The notes under the pieces were generated by a model. It was not told where the DNA came from. It was given only the letters and a program-made list of their open reading frames with translations, and did no database searches. Positions 25,237-35,715 of a stretch of 64,000 bases of DNA are shown here, piece after piece. The DNA comes from Scedosporium boydii (Eukaryota; Ascomycota; Sordariomycetes; Microascales; Microascaceae): NCBI GenBank assembly GCA_002221725.1, contig NJFT01000098.1, forward strand, positions 1 through 64,000, given 5' to 3'. Numbering within the stretch: the first letter of the stretch is position 1; the number at the start of each line of letters is the position of its first letter. A program made the translations under genes and the position numbers.

Positions 25237-26528
25237 TCATGGTGTCTTGGGCACTTTGGGTGCTGCTCCCGGTTCCGGCGACACAGGCGGTGAAACAACC
25301 TCCTCATTTGCAGGAACCTCGGCGATCGGAACCTCAGAACCATACAGTTCCGCTCGATTTTCCGTCGTCAGGGGCGTTGGCGAAGGCAAGCTGTACGGCG
25401 ACATGGGCATTGGAGACTCCAGCTCAGCGGGTATAGGAGACACGACGTTCCGCGAGTCGATCTCCACTGGCGCCGCAATGTCCCCCGGCGCGTGGGGCTG
25501 CGCCGGCACTCCCCGGCCCGGCGTCGGGGTCTCGTGGGGACCATGTTCCGTAAACGGACCGGCTACGGCATCCGGTCCAGAGTAGTCTCGAGCAAGACCC
25601 GTAGCGCGTGGGTCGGGGGAGCCTACCTCCTCCATAAGGTCATCATCCCCGCTAGCCTGCGAGATGGCAGCCGCGCGGGCACGTCGCCTTTTCGATAGCC
25701 ACAGCCAGGTTAGACCCGCTGTGACAGCCGACACGCCAATGACGACACCGGCGCCAATTCCTGCCTTGGCACCGTCGGAGAGTGACGCTCCGCCGCCATC
25801 GCCGTTCGGAACGGTCGATATGGACGGGCCGGGAGCGCATACCGCCTCGCCGCTTACGCTCGTGCATTCCATCCAGACATTGCAGCAGCCCTTCCCGTCG
25901 TCACATTTCGTCTGGCTCGTGGTGCAGCCTTCGTCTAGGGCCGTTACCCGTGGAGAAGCCGGCGTGGTCTTTGTGGAGAGGCAGATGGAGTTGGCGCAGT
26001 CGTGGTCGTAGGGACAGCACTGGCCGCCCAGGGATGCTTCGCACCTGTAGAATGACTTGGAGGTGCAGGCTCGCGGGCAACAAAATGGGACGGTGGACGT
26101 GATTGTCGATCCGGCGCTCACTGTGGAAGTCGTCTGTGGGCAGTAATAGGCGGTTGAGCCGCAGGTGGAGTCGCAGTTGAGTTCGAGCGGACAGCAGCTC
26201 ACTGTTGCGGAGGCGTGGTCGACGTAGCAGTATTTATCATTGCCGCAGCAGGTATCCGCGAAGCCGACGTCGACGCCTGTAGTGAAGAAAAAAAAAAGAG
26301 TTGGCTTGGATTTCGACTTCTGCTTGGGTTGCTGGTTCACGGAGACTTACATTGATGTTGGCCTTCTTGGCATTTGTTCGCCCTTTTGTATAGAGCGGGT
26401 TGAGGGGCGCCGAGGTAGTACCTTGGCATGATGGTAGGTTCGGGGAATTCGATGCGGCCATACTCTTGTTGTGCCATGATGCCAATGGCCAGCCCAAGGA
26501 AGGCGAAGCGAGCTCGGGGCGGTGCCAT
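25237..26528 (-). CDS. Cysteine-rich single-pass membrane protein, unknown function
   Basis: There are two exons, 26528-26351 and 26276-25237, with a 74-nt intron; the splice rebuilds a cysteine codon (residue 60). The product is 405 aa. A likely signal peptide (about 1-20) leads to an extracellular region with five adjacent-cysteine pairs between about residues 68 and 190, spaced in a granulin-like way. A Gly/Ser linker follows. A single hydrophobic segment lies at about 231-254 with a basic stop-transfer KRRRARAA. The proline- and acid-rich cytoplasmic tail is about 150 residues. The layout recalls cell-wall sensors (WSC/Mid2 type), but no WSC domain is present, so no function is assigned. 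Confidence 0.75.
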
Positions 26529-27532
26529 GACGCCCGATCTCCCGGCAAGGTTCTTGAATGACGCTCAACTCACGAGAATGAATGTTCAAGCCCAACTCTG
26601 ACGGATAGGAAAAGGCGGAGATCCGATCAGTGATTTGACAATTATCTTACTTCGTGATGTGTAAAGAGAATGATATGAAGAGCTCTTATGCAAATCCTAT
26701 CCAAGGAATCCCTAACTAGTATCTCGGCCAGGAAAATGTACGCCGGGAGCTGTTGCGACTGAAGAGGTTATTCAAAACGATGGTTCATCGTGGAATAACG
26801 ACTCGGATCCTATCAGATGGCCCGGCAAACGAGTGTGAACGAGCCCCTAGTTTTAATCCGAATCGCCGCTGTTTATTCGCACCACTTGACAACGTTCAAT
26901 TGTCTTCGCGCCTGACGACGTTGAGATAACCGCCAGGGGGCAGGCTCGCATTTGAGGAAATGAGTGAGGTTCTTTTGGAAGTTGAGAGGGACAAGGCTCT
27001 CTGGGGTTTCTCGGACCGAAAAGAACTTTTCGAAGGGAGTGCATTGCAATTCTACGACCTACTTCGTAATACAGATACATTTTGATTCAGTGCAACCTGT
27101 ACAAGAGGAACGTACAAGAAGAGCTGTAAAGTCAACGCAGCCTGGCTGTCCTATCATGGTGAAGGAGAGACTCGATGGTAGGGGATTGATGTGGCTGGGA
27201 TGACATTGCAGGGTGGGGAAACCTCCCTTTTGCAGTCGGCATTGCAGTAACTCCGTACTGGCTACCAGGGCGAGAAACGACCCGTTTCGGGTCAATAATG
27301 TTGGTCCAGCATGGTGGGTGGAAATGTGGGTGTCGAACCAGTCGTTGAATGGACGCCTTCAATTGTTCTGTTCTGATGGAATGAGATCAGTTAATGGTAT
27401 GTTCTTCCCAGCGCTGGCAATGGGACGAGAGGTGGGGGTGGATAGAGTTTAGTGGCGGGTTTCTGTGAATCGGATGAAGTCGAACCTCCATCAATCGAAA
27501 CAGGGACCATCGAAGTTCAATTCAATTGGTTA
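26529..27532. other. Intergenic upstream of tRNA
   Basis: This kilobase is the promoter side of the cysteine-rich protein gene. It contains one TACTTCGTA word at 27060 and only short open frames. Confidence 0.5.
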
Positions 27533-27635
27533 GTCTTCTTAGCTCAGTCGGTGGAGCGCTGGTCTCATAAACATGACCCGGAAGGGACACTACCGGGAGA
27601 TCCAGAGGTCGAGGGTTCGATCCCCTCAGAGGGCA
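27533..27635 (+). tRNA. Elongator tRNA-Met (CAU) with intron
   Basis: The cloverleaf folds completely. The 7-bp acceptor stem (27533-27539 with 27628-27634, two G-U pairs) has discriminator A at 27635. The D stem is GCTC/GAGC. The anticodon stem is CTGGT/TCCAG with the U31-U39 mismatch known from fungal elongator tRNA-Met. The anticodon is CAT at 27566-27568, and the T stem GAGGG/CCCTC has loop TTCGATC. A 30-nt intron (about 27570-27599) sits one base after the anticodon. It contains an ATG (27573-27575) that can pair with the anticodon and an internal CCCGG/CCGGG hairpin. Mature length is 73 nt. Confidence 0.93.
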
Positions 27636-28071
27636 ACATTTTTCTTTCTGTCCCTCCCTCCTTTGGGAACTACAGATTTTTTTTTTTTCTTTTGTAACAA
27701 AAGTTTTCGCCAATATTTCCTTTTTGGCTAGAAACAGGAGGGCAAAGGGGCAGACAGAGATAACGGCGCAATTTATTTTACATAAAATATTGTACTATAC
27801 AATTGTCAGTTCGGACTCGATGGGACAAGAAGACCCTGTGAAGGTGTTGAGGGAACAAGGCGCTGACTCATCAGAGCCTGAGAGAAGGAATGCGAAAGCA
27901 CCCTTGCTCCGAGCTCTCATCAATTGATATCAAACTTCTCGTCAAAAGCAAAAGTTCAGGCTACGGATAACAGCTCACATCACCACCCTTAATTACGTTG
28001 ATGTCAATTACACCTCCCATCCCAAAACCCACCAGCGTATCACCCCGATTCGGTCTTCACCAGAAAACGAA
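27636..28071. other. Spacer after tRNA-Met
   Basis: A T run (about 27668-27679) soon after the tRNA is a likely RNA polymerase III terminator. The rest is the upstream region of the metaxin-like gene. Confidence 0.5.
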
Positions 28072-29073
28072 ATGGCCGAGCCACCCCCAGAACCCGCAAA
28101 CCCCCCTACAACCTCGGCGCCCGCCGCGCAGCAGTCCACCACCTCCCGCCGCCCCTACACCAACATCTTTGCCGTCCCGGAGCCCATCCGTCGCCTCTTC
28201 AAGCGCTTCCCCCTCCGGACATATCCCGAAAACGGCCTCCCGGCACGCTGCGCGATAGCCCCCGAGGAGGTGCCCGTTCTCTTCGTCTTCGCCGATGACG
28301 AGGCTGCCAGGGCCGGCGCACCGAGCTTCAACCCGACATGTCTAAAGTGGCAGGTAAACTTGCCCTCCCCCCCAAACTCCCAATTAGCATAAGCAGCATG
28401 CTGACATTGGATCTCTGAAATACAAAAGACGTTACTCAAAATCACCGGCATCCAATTCCACATCCATCCCTCCAACAACCACGCCTCCCCCACCGGCGCC
28501 CTCCCCTTCCTCCTCACCCCCTCCCAAACTACCATCCCAACCTCCAAACTCTCCCTCTACGTCGCCACGCATGCAACGACCACCGCGTCGACGACTCCTC
28601 CACCCCGCGCCGAAACCTACCTCTCCCTCCTCGACTCGGCCCTCCGCCCCGCCTACCTCCACGCCCTCTACCTCTCTAAACCGAACGCGCCTCTCCTCGC
28701 CTCTCTCTACCTCGACTCCTCCCTACCCAGCCCCGTCCGCGCTTCGATAACGCACACCCTTCGAACCGCCGCCGAAGAGGAAATCCTCACGTCTACGCGC
28801 CGCCAGGCCCTCGACCCGCCTTACATCTACGCTGAAGCCGAGACGGCGCTGGTTGCGCTGCGAGACGTCCTGGACGCTTCGGGGACGGAGTGGTTCTTTG
28901 GGGAGAAGGAGCCGACGGTGTTTGATGCCGCAGTGTTTGCCTATACGAATGTTTTGCTGGATGAGAGGCTGGCGTGGGGCGATGCTAGGTTATCCGAGCT
29001 GGTGAGAGCGTTTGAGACGCTTGTTGCGCATAGGGAGAGGATTCTTGGGAGGTATTGGCTTGAATTGATATGA
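28072..29073 (+). CDS. SAM35: Metaxin-like SAM/TOB complex subunit (Sam35/Tob38)
   Basis: This is probably the Sam35/Tob38 (metaxin-2-like) subunit of the mitochondrial outer-membrane sorting and assembly machinery, which receives beta-barrel precursors. There are two exons, 28072-28353 and 28429-29073, with a 75-nt intron (branch CTGAC). The product is 308 aa. The N-terminus is Pro/Ala-rich. Then comes VPEPIRRLFKRFPLRTY (about 35-51), resembling the start of yeast Sam35. The metaxin/Tom37-type thioredoxin-like segment has FNPTCLKWQTLLK and SPTGALPFLL. The C-terminal half is GST-like and helical, with EKEPTVFDAAVFAY near the end. Metaxin family is likely; Sam35 rather than Sam37 rests on the N-terminal match and size. 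Confidence 0.75.
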
Positions 29074-29880
29074 ATGGGTGTTCGGTTCGCGGATCTATAT
29101 AAAAGCAAACGGCGGGGAGGGGAGCATGTCTCTTCGAAAGACATTCATTGAGGCAGCCGTGTCTTGATATCTTGTATAAATACTCTAATCATCTCACCGA
29201 ACGAGAACTGGCGGGCACACGATAGACTTGCGAATCATATACATGGACTGCATCAATGCTTTAGACATTTGAATGCCATTCGCTTAAGCGACAAGTAATT
29301 CAGGGTCATAGAGAATATCATCAAATCAAGCTATTTACCTCACCAGTGACCAACCCTACCCGAATCTCAAACGATGAAAAACTAGAAAACTACAAACAAT
29401 GGGGCTCTGAAAAAGGGGAGATAAAAAAAACTAAAAGCTCAGGATGGCACCATAAACACCATACTCAATGCATCCCCGGAACCCCTCGCGCTCCTCTCTA
29501 ATTACCCGTCTTTCGAATAAAAAGAAAGATTCCATTCTAAACTCCCTCCCGTTCTGAACAACACAATACAGATAAAAGGCCTATTTCTACCCTTCCCTCA
29601 TAACCCCGGAATGTACTGGAGCTGATAAACCTTGCTGATAAGTAGGCTCCCTCTTTGTAGGGGATATGGGGGAGTCAGGAGCTGGGGGACGGATTTATAG
29701 TATTCAAAATCAACTCCAATTCCCCGTGATAATACACATATCCCATCCGGGTCGCTTCCGAGATTAAGCTAGTATGCTTGGCTGGTCGTCAATACGCTGT
29801 CGGCGAGAGCTGGATGAAGAGGCGAGGTTGATCCTCATTCGCTATGGCAAGAAGGATAGACGCCCTTAGAGAGCCCCGCC
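29074..29880. other. Convergent 3' flanks
   Basis: This 0.8-kb region between the metaxin-like gene (plus) and the RanBPM-like gene (minus) presumably holds both 3' UTRs. No gene was seen. Confidence 0.5.
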
Positions 29881-32529
29881 TTAGAATCGTGGCGCCTTTG
29901 GGATGGAACTGGTGATGTCCCGCATCGAGAAGAAGGCCCCTGGACCACCGCCTTCACGAAGGTCTCGGACAAGGTTGCTTGTATCCTCGTACAGCTTGGT
30001 CAGGTCGGCCCTCGAGGACTTTCCGAGAGACACTATTCTAGTAGTTAGCAGCAGATCTCACTAACAAAACTGTTTTCATTCATCCAATGGAAGAATGGCA
30101 CTTACTCAAGATCACTGAGTTCACCATCTCTGCTGTCGTCGCTCGGTTCTTGTTGTCTATGAGGTGTGCCACCTTGGGTTCTCCAAGAGGGTTGGGATAC
30201 GCCATCAAAGACCATATATCTTCCAGAGTTTTCCCAATCTCCTTCCTGGGGTCGTTCTGATACTCGGCTTGAAGCTGCTGTCCGTACTCAAGCATCTCCT
30301 GCTCGAGGTGCTCGACTTGGTCCTTGAGGTTGACGGTGTCCTCAGTATCCATCGTCTCCCATGCGCCGCCTTCCACACCATTAGTGTCGAGCTCCATGGC
30401 TTGTAAGGTGTCTACTCCATTTGATTTCTTTCCCTCGTAGTGCAACCGCAGTTCAGCAGACCGCCTAACCATCTCTATAAACCTGCGGCACTTCAAACGG
30501 AGATAGACTATCTCGTTCTCCACCAGGACATCGGGGTAGCAGGAATCGATGAGCCTTAGTGCTCGATCAATATCGCCCTCCAATATCGCTCGCCGTATCC
30601 CTATTGCAGGGTTAGCTCTCACATTCTGAAGTAGGCTAGGGGCAGTGATTGTGGCTTACGCTGCCTGTTGGTCGCATCCTCATCATCCTTAATGTTAACG
30701 ACGTTGACAGTCTGGTTACCAATGGCGAGAGCCTGTCTCTCGGCTTGGATTTCTTCCGCGAATGCGCGAGCAGTTTCAACGTATCCGTCATGTTGGAGGA
30801 ATTGAAGAACCTGGCAGATCCGAAAATTAGAAACACGACGCAAGATCACGCCGGGGGGAAGAGACGACACATACGAGTGACTGGATGAGATCCGTTTCAT
30901 TTAGTGTGACGGGCTCGCCTCCTATGCGCACCTCAAGGGATGATGGGCTGCAGCCAGGTGTTAGAGAAATTATCGGGTTAATCCTAAGAGAACAAAGCAA
31001 ACGAACCTCGTCTTCCAAATCTCATCATGAATCTTCCGTTTCTCGCCCTGAGATCCCACAGTTAGCATCGAACATATAAACAAAACTGGCAGGGGTGTTC
31101 TCTGTCTGGAGGGCGAAGCAAAAGCCGAAAGAAACAAAGAAAAGAAGAGTACAGAGACCGACATACCCTCATCATCGCATCTATATCAAACATGAACGGC
31201 GTTTGTCCAAAGTTGACTCTCACATGTTCCCCATACTTCTTTAAACCCACCATGGGATACAGCTCGCCCTTGATGTCCCGGAACGCCACACCTATTGTTC
31301 AATTAATAACCAGATCAGAGAAAACCGTACTTCCCGTAACTGATGATATGCATACCAAGGTCTTTGCCATTCTTCGTGAAGAAGATATAGCCGGTATTAA
31401 AGTTGACGCCGCAACCAACGACGTCTCCCGTGGTGAACTTGGGTCCGTATTGCTTGCCGGAATTGGAACTAGCAAAGCACTTGCCGTCATCACCATGGTA
31501 TCCCCAAGATTCCGATTCCCAACCAGGTGGTCTTGACAGCTGCGCATTCTTTGTGGAAAATCCAACTCCGATCGTAGTACTAAAGTAATCCGGATATTAG
31601 CTCGGTCCTAGGTAACATCGCGGGGTCGAGGGAATCCCCCCTGAAAATGAAAGAAAGCGAGGGGCGGGAAGGTAGAGGGGCAGAGATAGAACTCACTCAT
31701 CTCTCTTTCCATACGTAATCGTAACTTCGTAGTAGTATATGCCACATTCAGGAGGAATGGGATTATTTGCACGGACAGCCGCCGTCTCATACTCATGACC
31801 CTGTTTATGGGAAGTATATCGCACTTCGACCCCTTCGCCCATTATATCAATACCCTGGTATTTATCCGTCTTGCTCCACCTTGTCGGGAGAGGGGGCACG
31901 CTCGAAGGGTCGTCCTGCGTTTCTGGTCTCTCGATAACGTCAAACGACGCCGATTCGGCCTGCGGCGGCGGCTTGCCATGTATGCTGCCGTTAGTCGTCG
32001 TCGAAGTGGCCAAAGCGGCGCCCCCCGCCTGGGGTTCCTGCGTCCTCGCGTCTCGGAGGGCTCTGAGTTTCGCCTGGTGGGCATCTTGGAGCCTGTTTGC
32101 GTATGCGGTATCTTTAAGATAGGACGGGATGAAGAAGCCGTCCTGTTGGAGGTAGGTGGGGGAGGTAAACATCTCAAAGGCCCGCGAGAGCAGGCCCAGT
32201 TGGGACTGGCGGCCGGTCGCCCCAGCCGCGGGGCGACTTGATACGCCGTTCGACGTCGAGGTTGAGGTATATCTGTGGCTATCCATGGCGTGGTTTCGTA
32301 GGGCGTTGTAGGATGCGTGGGCGGCGGAGGCGGGTGCGCCAGCGGTAGAGTCCGACGTCATGTCCAGGTCGTGCTGGAGAAGCTGGGAGAAAGCGTGGGT
32401 TCTGGCGGGATGGTTCAGGAAGGTGGTGCCTGGCAAGGGCGGAGAGGAGATCGAAGTGTAGGTGAAGCGCGGGGAGTTCCAAGAGTAGTCGGCGGTTAGG
32501 TCAGAGTCGGTTGGGTGAGGGTTCGTCAT
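29881..32529 (-). CDS. GID1: RanBPM/Gid1 (Vid30) subunit of the GID/CTLH E3 ligase
   Basis: This is the SPRY-LisH-CTLH-CRA scaffold of the GID/CTLH ubiquitin ligase, which in yeast degrades gluconeogenic enzymes. There are eight exons: 32529-31697, 31579-31356, 31291-31167, 31047-31007, 30947-30875, 30810-30660, 30600-30106 and 30032-29881. Frame is kept at every junction, giving 697 aa. A low-complexity N-terminus leads to the SPRY domain (about 225-394; [16 protein letters not shown]-like and VNFGQTPF segments). LisH follows (about 424-456; [20 protein letters not shown]), then CTLH from about 484 ([16 protein letters not shown]) and CRA to the end. One exon is only 41 nt. The last acceptor is the second of two nearby AGs, since the first would create a stop codon. 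Confidence 0.9.
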
Positions 32530-34802
32530 TATGAGGGGTCGTCTCGGAAGTTGCTAGGTGAGGTAGTTGGGGAAGGTCCCAACTGAAGCAACTGCCTAGA
32601 CGAAGGTCTCATGCAGCTTCCTCACAATAAAACACCGGATGTACAAGTCACTAGGCCGAATATAGGGGAAAATCGGTCGAGAAATATCGTCGCAGAAGTA
32701 AAGGGCCAAAGCTATAGAGTAGAATGAAGCTTTGGCCGGATGGCGATATTGGCCAGCCGGAAGATAAGAGGTTGGTTCGCGGCTTAGTCAATTGGTGTGG
32801 AGGTGCTCACGTAGTTTACGCTCTACAAAGTATACCCTGAGTGGCTCGGAATACTGGCTGGGCAGGTATAAGTTATAGTGGCGTTGCCCCCCAACTCAAG
32901 GCCTTGACTGTGTACTTCGTACCGCCGTCAGTATTATCAGCAAGAAACCAAGTTCACCCTAATAGACTTGCTCTTCATCTTAAAATCCGGGGACTGACGC
33001 AAATCCAGGCCTGTTGCGTCATGGAATCTTCAATGTTCTCTTGCTCGGTTTTATCCCTCGTCAAAACACAGCGCTTTCCATGAGTACAAGTCGCACCATG
33101 ACGGCTACAGACAGTCACTGGCGGACGGAAAACACGGTCCCTGGCTGTCCTGCCACCTCACCTGAACCTGTATTGTTCAGTTCTCTCTTCTCGTCCCGTC
33201 CGTCCATTCCATTCCAGCCAGAATAGCGTTAGTAATGGCCGAAGTGTCGCCACATTCTGGTTCCCCGCTCTTTTCCCGTTCAAGGTTAGATTTGATGTCT
33301 TGGGAGCTCGAGACCAAGCACACGGGCTCACTGACACCTGGCGCGACGCTGTCGGCCTGAACCGATAAGTTGATGCCAGTGGTTCTTCGTTGGGTGAGAA
33401 GTCCAGCTCACTCTCCGATGTGGGGGCTTCCTGACCATTCATCATGACTGCCAAGTCACGAGTTCGAATCAAGACCGACCAGCGCTCCTGTGACGGATTT
33501 AGTTCAGGCTTGCGAGGTAATTTGATGTTCATAAGCCAAGCCTAAGCGTTTCGTTGTTCATTGTTTCGCTGTTCGTCATCCTCTTGTGCGGCTGCATTAA
33601 ATTGTGTTTGGTACCGGCCGGTCCTTTCCATTCTGGTATTCACTTACAGCACTCCAAAATGCAACAGGTCGCAAACTCGCGTCATGATTCCTTGCAAGCG
33701 AGATCGAAGTATCACTTCTTGGACCAAAATAAATCACTCAAATATTATGTTATTATGTCACAACTGTATCAGGATCTATTCGAAGAGCGGTGAAGTGTTT
33801 TCCAGCCACTTTCGGCCAGGAATAATTCTAACACAGGGAAAGAAGGGAGAGTGAGTCCACGGTGCAACCAACCCCCTGACATGAAAATCAGCCAGCGTGA
33901 CATACCCGGCAACTCCTGGCCGAGCAATTGCGATCGCATCCTGAAATGTATCAGTCTCCCGATGCCTGATACCGAAGCTCAGACAACTCGGGTGATGAGC
34001 CAAGGTATGCGGGAAAATAATATCCGTAGCTGGAGACGCCGACACAAGGTCACAGTCACGTGCTAGTTCCTTAACAGCACCCAGTCTCGACAAGTTGATT
34101 CCTTCAAAAGTGAAGATCGGGTTTGAGCTTGGACCGGAAGGGCGAGATTGGCATAAGATCAAAATTCGTACTATAGTCGAACGGCGTTTCCGCCTTCCTA
34201 TATTGACTAGCGCAAGCAATCTCTTCTCGCTGACATCCACAGATGATGATGTACTGACTGGTGAGGATCATCATCTCGTCTTGCATACTTTTCAAGACAC
34301 AGCAGAAAAAGACAATGGAATCCCCAGACCGAAACCCCGAACCTTGAAAACCCCACTTCTATCGATTAAACTCCATCCAGAAAGACCAAAAATGATGAGA
34401 AGATATCAGGCGCAATGGATGGCGGCAGGGAGAGGAAAAGAAAAAGAAAAAAGGACAGAGCAGCTTTGCGTGTGATATAATACAGTTGTAATCCACCCTT
34501 TCCGACATGACCGCTCCATTCCATAGCTTCTGTTGTGACAAAGACCCTTTCACGCGCCGTATTTCCATGCCTGGCCTGACTGCCGAAACGCCTAACCCAG
34601 CGGCAAACCCCAGTCGCCGAGGTATGTTTGAATGATGAAAACAAAGACAAATTAGAGAAGAAAATAAGAAAAGAAAAGGATTCGATGTTCAGTCGACGAG
34701 CACGACAAATTATCGCGGTTGGGCCCAGTTTCGTTAAAACGAAAATATACGCTGTGCAGGACCGTCGCGTCGCAATCAATATTCAAGAAAGTCCAAGCGG
34801 CA
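32530..34802. other. Intergenic region
   Basis: This 2.3-kb stretch is upstream of the RanBPM-like gene and downstream of the Ies4-like gene. It holds one TACTTCGTA word at 32913. A 154-codon minus-strand frame (33776-34240) has no recognised domain. No gene is supported. Confidence 0.5.
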
Positions 34803-35715
34803 TCACGAAGCGGCGGCGATAGGAACCGGGGCGGGTGGTGAGCTGGCTGGCGCACTCTGCATCTCGACGTCTTGGCTACTTGTCCCATTCACGTTCTCGA
34901 CGCCATTCGGGGTGCCATTGGTAACGCCATTGGGTGCCTTTTCGTCAGTCTTCCCGTCGCTCTTCTGGTCGGCCTTCCCGTTGGTTCCTTCCTTGTCCTT
35001 AACGCTGCTGCTTGTAGACGCATCGGCGGATTCGCCTTCGGGCTTGGCTTCCTCAGGAACTGGCTTGGGAGGGGCCTTCCACCTATTGATACCCCAGGTA
35101 ACGCCAGTAAAACTCTTGAGTTGAAAGGTTCCCTTGGTCCACTTTCGGCATGGCTTTCCGGATCGATCGAGAGCTCGTAAACCCGCGTTAATAGCGCCTT
35201 GGCTCGCTTTCGGCCCGAGCTTGTGCGATGCGCCTCCGCGAGCGCCAGTGCCGGCATCGTCATCACTAGAGAAGGGTAGATGTTAGTGCATGCTCTTTGG
35301 TTTTGGGGCTGAGCAGGGTCAGGATAACGTACAGCTTAGCCTTCTTCTTCGGGCCAGGCTTACCCCTAGATTTGGGTTCGCCGTTAGCAGCAGCCGACCT
35401 CTTGGTGCCCTTCTTCCCCGGTGGTCCCATGGCCGAGGGTCCAGGAGTGCTAGGATTCGAGTCGGAAATGGTTTCTCCATTCACGGCTTGGACGGCAGCA
35501 GGTTGGCTAGAGGCTGGCGTTGGGGATCCATTGGCTTCCGGTGTGTGTGTCTCTTGACCGTCTTTGGCTTCGGTAATGTCCTTATTGGAAGCAACATCCT
35601 TCATGGGTGAGTCCACCTTCTCTTGCTCGTCGCAAAATAGTTCTCGTAGCTTTTCGGGAGATACCTTGAGAGTAACGGTCAGGCCACCCTTGCCTGATTT
35701 CCGAGCTGGTGCCAT
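34803..35715 (-). CDS. INO80 complex subunit Ies4-like
   Basis: This is probably the Ies4 subunit of the INO80 chromatin-remodelling complex. There are two exons, 35715-35333 and 35265-34803, with a 67-nt intron (branch CACTAAC). The product is 281 aa. The ATG at 35715 begins MAPARKSGKGG. The N-terminus has a short conserved stretch (LTVTLKVSPEKLRELF), then a Ser/Pro-rich linker and a strongly basic KKKAKL patch. The diagnostic block KWTKGTFQLKSFTGVTWGINRW (about 165-187) resembles the yeast Ies4 core. The C-terminus is Lys/Asn/Gly-rich and disordered. No enzyme motifs are visible. The family assignment is from memory of the core motif and is moderately sure. Confidence 0.7.

Noticed and set aside
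33776..34240. 154-codon minus-strand frame
   Set aside because: No recognised domain, poor composition and length within chance expectation; it may be revisited if transcripts exist.
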